Assembly (NCBI GenBank): GCA_023394875.1
Contig: JAEXAB010000002.1
Span: forward strand, 124,001-188,000
Direction of reading: 5' to 3'
From: Bacillota bacterium
GTDB taxonomy: Bacteria; Bacillota; Clostridia; Christensenellales; DTU072
Length of the DNA: 64,000 bases
The notes beneath the pieces were generated by a model, which made no database searches, was not told where the DNA came from, and saw only the letters and a list, made by a program, of their open reading frames with translations. Numbering within the stretch: position 1 is the stretch's first letter; each line of letters opens with the position of its first letter. The position numbers and the translations under genes were made by a program. Shown here piece by piece: positions 15,001 through 24,000 of this stretch.

Positions 15001-18000
15001 TAGTCTGTAAAGCTCCGTTGTAAGTTAACGCGGTGGCATTCCCACTAAACGATGCGGTAAGTTCTCTCTTATTTATGGTATAAGAACTGCTTGTAGAACT
15101 GAAAGTATAGTTCTTAACGTCGTCAAAGCTTCCGCCGGTTATTGCATTTAAGCCGGATATCGTCACGCTGTAAGCGGTAGTCTTAGCGTTGGTAGCGCTG
15201 AAACTGTAGGTTCCGTTGGAACATTCGGTAGTGTTACTTACTATTCCGTTGGTGGTAAAGCTACTTGTTAACGTAAACTTAGCCTTGTCGCTTCCTTGCA
15301 AATTAGAAACAGTTGCGGTAATGGTATGCGCCGCGCCGTCATAATATGTTGTGCCGCTTCCTGCCCAAGAAATACCGATAGCAACCTTTTGAATTGCTCT
15401 GTCGGTTACGCTTAGGACTGCATCTACGGCAAATACGTAGTTTGTCATCGTAGCGTCCAAAGCAACGGTTATGGTATAGTAACCTGCTTTACCCGCCTGA
15501 TAAGCTTGTGTTCTGGTTGTGCCTGTGTCCGTTAAGTTAAGAGCGCCTGTGGGGGCAAGTCCGCTGCCTGTCATTACGTCTTGAGTGCCATAATATTCGG
15601 CTAAGGTTGTATTGGTTAATCTAATTGTTTCTCCGGCTACTGCATTGCCGATTGACAACGTTGCTATTGTCTGTAACGCTCCGTTATAAGATAAAGCAGT
15701 ACCCGTTCCGCTTATGCTTGAGGTCAATATTCTCTTATTGATTGTATAGGTGGACGCTCCGCTTTGAACCAAGTTATAGTTGTTGATATCGGCGTATGTT
15801 CCTATCGTTACGCTATAAATTGCCGATATTGCTACCTGATAAGCTGTTGTACTTGCGTTCTTGGAATAGAAAGTATAATTGCCGTCCACTACCGGCGTTG
15901 TGTTGGTGACAATGGAAGGAGAAGCAAAGTTGTTAGTTAAGGTAAACAAAACTTTATCATTGCCCGAAATTCCGCTGATTGCGGCGCTTACTCCGTGATT
16001 TTCGCCGTCATAATAAGTACTACCGCTGCCCGTCCATATAATATTGATATCCTTTTTCGCTATGGAGAAAGACGTGGAAAGACTGGCTATAGAATCACTG
16101 CCGTTTGAAGTGAAAATATAGTTAGGCATATTATTAAGTGCCACAGTTATGCTGTAGCTACCCGCTTTGCCGCCCTTGTAAGTTTGCGAACAGTCGCCTT
16201 GCGCGTTTGCCGTAAGGCTTAGATTGGTAGTAGGAGTAAGTCCGCTAGCCGTTACGTCTGCCGTTGCGGTATTAGTTAGGTTAAGGGTTTCTCCCGCCAC
16301 CATATTGGCAACGCTAAGTACGGTGCCGTTTTGCAGGAAACCGTTATAAACAAGACCGCTTGCGGTATTAAAAGACGCTGTTAGTATACGCTTATTAACA
16401 GTCGTCCTAATAAGCATATTATCAATATAAGAGGTAGTAGCCGTTATTGCTACGTAAGAAGTGCCGTTATATGCCCTGTGGGTACGGTTATCAAATGCGT
16501 AATTCTTAACGTCGGCATAATCTCCGCCTGTAACTGAATTTACCGCCGTCATAATGACGTTATAGGTACCGTTGTTTAAGGAAGTAAAGTCATAAGAGCC
16601 GTTATAAACTTCGGTAATGTTACTTACTATACCCTTGTTTGCATAGCTGTTGGTTGGCATAGTAAAAGTTATCGTTTCGCCGTTTATTACTCCGCTGATT
16701 GTGGCGGTAACGCCCTTTAACTGACCGTCATAAGTGGAAGAATACGACGCCAATGGAGAAGTGGTGCCGCTAATAGTAAGAGCGGTGGAAGCAATCGTCT
16801 TCCAGTCTATAGTAAGTAGACTCCTATATATATAAGGACTGACGCTGGTTGTACCCGACAAAGTATAATTTGTCATAGATGACGACAAGCCTATACTTAT
16901 AGAATAATTACCCGACTTGCCCGCTTTGTAGGTCTGCGACCTTGTAGTAGTAGCCGCGGTAAGACTATAAGAACTACCCGAAGGGGTTAATCCCGAATCG
17001 GGCATATTGGTAGTAGTGCCGTAATAATAAGCAGTAACGGTATTGGTAAAGCTAATAGCTTCGTTTGCAACGGCGTTAGTGATATTCAAAACAGCAATGG
17101 TCTGCAATGAGCCGTTGTAACCGCCGCCCTCCAAAACGCTTGTCCATGATGCGGTTAGGTCGCGCTTGGCTATGGCAAACTCTTTACTTATATTATCCAT
17201 AGTATAGTTGCTCATACCGTTAAGGCTTACCGAAATAACATAGTAGCCTGCTAATGTCGCTTTATAATCCTGACTTCTTGAGGTGCTGCCCGAAGCTAAG
17301 CTAAGGGTAGCCGCCGTAGGAGTTAGTCCGCTACCGGTTAAAGCTATTGTTTTACTACTGTCGGTATAGGCAAGAGCGCTGCTATTAAGGCTTAGGCTCT
17401 CACTGGAAACCATGTTTGTAATAGACAAAGTAACACCCTGCAAAGCAGCGTTGTAGGTTAAGGTAGGATTATTAAAAGATGCGGTAAGAATACGCTTGTT
17501 TATTGTATACGTCCTGTCTCCGCTCTGTGATAGCTGATAGTTATTAACATCGTTATAAGAACCGCCGCTTATACTGCTAAGCGCCGAAATTGTTACGCTG
17601 TAAGCGACTGCATTTGCGTTTTTGGATACAAAGGTAAAGGTTCCCGCAGCGCAATCGGTTGTGTTGCTTACTATAGAGTTGGTTTCGTAAGTACTGGTTA
17701 ACGTAAACCTTGCTTTTTCCTGCCCGATTAGACCTGATATGGTTGCAGTTACGCCGTGATTTGCCGCATCGTAATAAGAAGTGCCGCTGCCTGTCCAAAT
17801 AATACTTAACGCCGCTTTGTTTATGGGGCGGTCGGAAATACTCTTGACTGCATTTGCTGAGTTAGAATCCCAAGTATAGTTGCTCATACCTGCGCCAAGC
17901 TCAATAGCTATGGTATAATACCCTGCCTTAGCCGCTTTATAAGTCTGCGTCCTGTCGCTTCCGCTTGCCGTTAGGCTTAGTCCTGCCGTGGGAGTAATCC

Positions 18001-21000
18001 CGCTACCTGATAAAGCGGTAGTAGTACCGTAAACTTCGGCGGTTGTGGAGTTGGTAAGTACAATAGTTTCTCCCGAAACGGCGTTGCCGATAGTTAAAGT
18101 CGCTATGTCTTGCAACGCTCCGTTATAAGTGAGCGTTGAGGCATTATTGCTCCAAGCTGCTGTTAACGGTCTTGGATTTATGGTATACGTCCTAGTCCCG
18201 CTTTGGGTTAAGGTGTAATTATTGACGTCGTTGTAGCTACCGTTACTTATTTGATAAATAGCCGTTACGTTTACCGTATAAGCCGAAGCGGAGGCGTTAG
18301 TAGATGAGAAGGTATATGCCGTGTTGGAACAAACTGTGGAGTTGCTTATTATTCCATTACTTGCATAAGTGCTTGTTAAAGTAAACGTAGCCCTGTCGTT
18401 TCCTTGCAAGCCCGATACTGTGGCGGTAACACTCTTTGCCGCTCCGTCATAAACGCTGGTATTGCTGCCGGTATAAGTTATAGTAAGAGTTCTCTTGGCT
18501 ATAGCGCGGTCGGTAATACCGGTAGTACCTGCCAACGTGTAGTTTGGCATGTTGCTTAAAGCTACAGTTATGGTATAATATCCTGCTTTCGCCGCTTGAT
18601 AGGTTACCGTACGGGAAGAAGACGCCGCAGTCAAAGAAAGCGCGGCCGTGGGGGTAAGTCCACTACCGGTCATTACCGTAGTGGTACCGTGATATTCGGT
18701 AAGGGTGGTATTGGTTAGATTAATTTCTTCATTAGCAACGGCGTTGGTTATTGTTAATGTCGCTATATTTTGTAAAGCGCCGTTATAGGTAAGTGCGCCG
18801 GTGTTGTTTGTCCAGGCAGCAGTCAATTCTCTTTGGGCTATAGTCCAGCTGTTTGTAAGGGTGCCTGTCAAAGAATAGTTTGCATCGCCGCTTACCGATA
18901 CCGAAACAGCATAGTTTCCTGCGTTTACGCCAGCAAAAGCGTGTGATTCTTGAATATATCTGCCGTTATCGTTACTGGGTTTGGTAGTAAAGTTGGCTAT
19001 AAAGGTGAAAGCTTCCTTGTCCGATGTATAAATATTGGCGGCATTGGGGAAGTTAGCGTCCGTTAAAGTAATCTTCTTGCCTAGAGCGGTGCCGTTATAC
19101 GTAAACGAACTGCCCGAAGCATAATAATTACTCCACATTGCGGCAGTTATGTTTATTACCTTCTTATTAATAGTCCAGGTTACCGAGGACGCGTTTGTTA
19201 TGGTAAAGTTGGAAGACGCCGGCAACGTAGCGGCAAAGGTATAACTACCCGCCGCGGTCTTTATATTGTTGCCGCTGCTGTAAGTTATAGCGCCAAGTAA
19301 AGTTATATTGAATTCTCCGCTTGCCGGAGATACCGCGTAAACCTTACCGGTAAAGTCTTGAGCTTTTTCTACCGTTATGGTCCAGGTAAGGGAAGAATAG
19401 GTTACTTCCAGAGTACTTCCGTTATTTATATAAACGGCGTTTGCCGTCAATGCCCCGGGCGTTATTCTCCATTGGGTAATATTTACGGTATTAACGTAAA
19501 TTTCAAAGGATATGCTGTTTGACGGTATGGTGTAGTTGTTGTTTGCCGCAACGCCGCTCTTTAAGGATATCGAACAGTTATATACACCTACGTTTTCGGT
19601 ATAAAGATTGATGTTCCAAGATACGGTGTTATTGTTCTTTACCGACTCAATGGCAGTAGCTCCCATATTGGCGACAAAGCTAAGAGCGTCAAACGTTGTT
19701 CCGCTTGCGCCTACACCCGCTACGATTCTACCTAAGCTAACGCGCAAACCGCTACTGACTCCTGTTTCATAGAGGAAGCCGTTTTCGCCGAGCTGATTGC
19801 TGGTTATCGGGGAAGATAAATTGTCGCTACGGTACCAGGTTACCGTCAAAGCGCATTTTGTTATGGAAAAGTCGGTAGCAAGTGTTCCCGCATAGTTACA
19901 GCCTGTTGTAGTGTTATAAACAAACCCGAACCAGTCGGTATTGTCAACTCCGGCATCGGAAGTGGAATACTTCTTTTGTGAGCTTACGGGGGAACTAAGG
20001 GAAACGGTGTAGCTGCCCGAATTTATGGCAAGGAAATAATAAGTGGTGGTGCCGTTAAACACTGTAGAACTAGTTAATCCTAAGCCTGTGCCGAAACTGC
20101 TGGCTGAAGTGCCCGAATAAGCAGCCGTGGTGCTTACCGTACTGTATTTTAACGATTCCCCGGTCAAAATACCGTTAATAGTCAAGGATTTGCCGAGGTT
20201 ATAACCATTATATTCGTAAGAAGAACCGGAGGCAAAATAGTTATTCGCCGTAACGGTTAGTGTCTTTTTGTTGATAGTCCAGGATTTTGTAGTTGTAGAG
20301 GATGCCGAAATAACGTAGTTTGCGTTGGCGGGAATATATACGCTTGCCGTATAAGAGCCTGCATTTGTTACTTTAATGGTAAACGTTTCGCCGTGGGAAA
20401 GGATTGTCTTATATTTCTTGGTGCAGGCTGCATCGGCGAAGAAATCTACTCCGTAAAAAGCGGTGCCGTTGCCTGTAATACCTCCGACGGTTACCGTATA
20501 ACCTTGAGGTGTGCCGTTATAAGTAAATGTTGATACGCTATCCCAGGTGAGAGTGATTTCTTTAGCTGTGATTTTGAACATATAATCATACAGCATTGCG
20601 GTGCCACCCTCATTCATGGTATACGTAAAGGTATAAGTGCCTGTCTTATTATTACCCGATAGCGTGGGAACTCTCAAATCATAAGTTGATGAGCCTTGCT
20701 GCCAGCCAGATACCCCGAAAGAATAGTTATTGATATACTTGGCAGCCAGATTGCCCATATTGTAATAGACGTCATATCCTCCGCGTACTTCTCCGCTTGC
20801 TCTTGACAATGCCGATAAGAACAAACCTTCGGTGGTCGTGTCGTTGGATACCAGTCCCTCTACACTGACTCTCCAGTTACTTACCGATGTAGGAGAGGTC
20901 GGGTGAACCGTTACTGCATCTTTAGTGGGGTCGTTGTTACCGAAAGGTTTTGTAATACTCCATACGTAGATGCTGGCGTTTTTGGTATTTACAGTATATT

Positions 21001-24000
21001 GTACGGTATCCGTTTGCAGATTCTGCCATTTGGAACTGTCGGTAGGATACTTGGTGTACATTTCATTCCAAATATAATTCTTATTGGCGTTGGAACTGCC
21101 GTAGCCTACTAAAGTAAGACTTTCTGTGGTATATATGCCTGCATTAAGCAAGATGCTTGTGGTACTTCCGGGCATTCCCGCGTAATAAGGGGTATAAGTT
21201 GCCGACGCCGTACCTAAAGCCAGTCCGCGGCTGCTTGCATGTCCGTACCAGGCTAATGCCTGATTATATTCGTTATAGAACGCTCCGCCGTTTCCAACAA
21301 CGGTAACGGTATATAGATCTTTTAAGGTATATTGGTTGCCATCGTAAGTTCTGGTATTATTCAAAATACTGGCTTGCAGTTTTATAGGAATAATAACAGG
21401 CTTTATTACCACGCTGGAAGATTCCACCGAAACAAGAATTCTGCTTCCAACACTTACCCCGCCCGAAATCTCATAACGGGTAGTCAGTGTCGGCGCATAA
21501 AGATTGCTGTCAGCTATATAAAAATTGGTTTTATCAGAATCAAATATGGCGTGAATATAGGGATCATCATTAAAAAGAAAACTAACCGTAGAGCCATTCA
21601 GCTTCCAGCTTATTTCGTAGGTGGAATTGGTATTTGGCTTGGTTACCGTTATTGTATCGTCAAGATAAACCGCATCGCCGTAAGTGGTTGTTATTGTATC
21701 TGCTCCGGAATATGCCAAAGCAGCAACCGAGTCATTTAGGGTATGCTTTAAGAATCTTAGCACAGGAGAGGTGGTGTTCCTCGCTACCGTGGTTACCGCA
21801 GAGCCTGTACAAGCCATAGTTGTATACCAGCCGTTTATAGCAAAGCCTGTTTGAGGATTGTCCTTTGTTGAAGAATCAATATAGTTTGAGTTGGTTCCTC
21901 CGGGGGATGCGTTAAGCGTGCTTAACGTAACGTTACCCGAAGCGGCATAATCCCAGTAAGTGGGAGCCCGAACCAAGGCTACGTAATTTGCAGTGGTAGA
22001 ATCCCCGAAATATACGTCCCAGCTGTTTAATTGATAGCTGTTCAGTCTCCAAATAGCATAATAGGTCTGAGTACCTGCCACACCGCTTGTGGTTATACTG
22101 CCTGCGGTGCTAGTAGACCAACCTAAGAAATGATACCCTGTCCTAGTCCAGTAACACGTCTTTGGCAGTGTAAAAGTACCTGTCGTAGCCTTATAAAAAG
22201 TTCTTGTATTGCCCGTTCCGTCGTTTGCGTTGTAAGTAACGGTATTATAACTACTTGTACTGCGGGAAATAGAGAAAGTAGCGGAAATTGTCGTACCAGT
22301 CCATGTCAAATACGCCGTTCCCTTGTCGCCGCGGGATACATCATAACTCCAATAACCTTTAACTGTCATATAAGTAATATTGGTGGTGCCACTAACGTTA
22401 ATAGTACTGTTAATGGATACGGTTGCAGCTGTTTTCACACCGGTATCTCCACTACTAAACCAATCTGCACCAAGAGTCGCGGTTATGCTATTTAGCGTCG
22501 CAAGAGTTCCGGCATCACTTCCGCCGTTCATAGAATATTTCAAATTGCCCGAGCTTGTTGCAGTATATGCCGTGGTATGTCCCCCGGAAGCTGTTATCCT
22601 TGCCGTATTGTAAGCCGAACCTGTTAAAGTAATTTTAACGGTATATCCATAATTCGAATTGCTGTTCGTTAAAGGTTGCAACAAAGAAGGAATAGTAATG
22701 TTGCCTTGTTTAACAGGCCTTGTCCCACTACCGCTGCTTGACGTAGTTAAGGAATCACTAAGTCCTGTAACGCTTGTCGAATTTGCGGCGTATCTAGCGT
22801 AAAGAGAGGTATATGTCCAAGTATCCGATGTGGTTCTCTGCATAACAAGGGAGCCGCCTGTGCTGGAAGTATACCAACCTGCAAACACATAACTTCCTAT
22901 AGACATATTAGAGGGGCTTGGAAACCATTCTGGGGCTATATATGAACCGTTGGAATATTTTAACGTAGTCTGCGCCGTATAAGTAGACGCAGCTCCGGTA
23001 GATTCGGTAACGCTGCCGCTTCCGTTGTAGAACGTCAAAGTATATTCTGTTCTTGCTAAAGTCCAACTGCTGTATACGTAGAAGTCACCCGAAAGGTAAT
23101 TTACTCTGTAAACCAAGGAAGACTGCATTGTAGCTTCTACGGTAACGCCGGCTAGCGGTCCGCTATAGTAAACTATATGAACGCTGTTCAATGTATAAGT
23201 CTGTCCGCTATGCTGCACACCGTAAATGCCCGAAAAGCTGTCGTACGTAATAGTCGCTATACCGTAGTGGGTGTCTTCCTCTGTTCCTAAAGCAACCGCG
23301 AAAGTGGCTGCGTTGGCGGTAGCGAGAGATGAACTTGTCGTTATGTTTACCGAAGGATAAGTAGAGCTGTTGTAGGCATAAATATCATAATATTTAGAAC
23401 CTGTTGTGGGATTTTTACAACTATAGCTTGCAAAGGACGCCACAAGGGTTATATTTTGAGTAAAATGGTTGCCCGGTATGGTACCGCCGTCACCGTATGT
23501 CTGGTTGACAGAAGGTCCTACTGTTTCTGTCCAAAGGGAGAAGCCTCCGGTAGGAGTAATAATATTGTTAGCCAAAGGCAAGTTAAAATCGTTGTCAAAA
23601 TAAACGGTTCGGTAAATGGTACTGCCGCTAAGGGTCCACCCGGTTACGTTCGCCGTGGTAAAGCTCTTTGCAGCATTGCTTTCGCTTAACGTTAACGTAT
23701 AGCTTTTGGGATTAAAATTCGCATAAAAATAGCAACCGTTGCCATACGTCGTTCTTAAGTTAGTAAGGGTAATTTCTATTACGCTATAACTACTGGTATT
23801 ACTAGTTGTTGCGCTGCCGTTAAGGGACGGCTCCGAAGTGGAATAATACCAGTTACTGCCCGTATACCCCGCGCCCGAAGAAAGGGTTGCTTTGCCGATA
23901 TAATAATTATATACTGACGTATCGTCGCTGCCGGAAGTAGCTACCGATGATCTACTATTGTACTTAAAAGCAAGAGTTGTCCAGCCGCTGCTTGCAGTAA

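Noticed and set aside
12061..16060. Regular spacing of repeats that at first sight might suggest a CRISPR or other array.
   Set aside because: The unit is 666/669 bp, always a whole number of codons, and translates into protein modules in the giant gene's frame.
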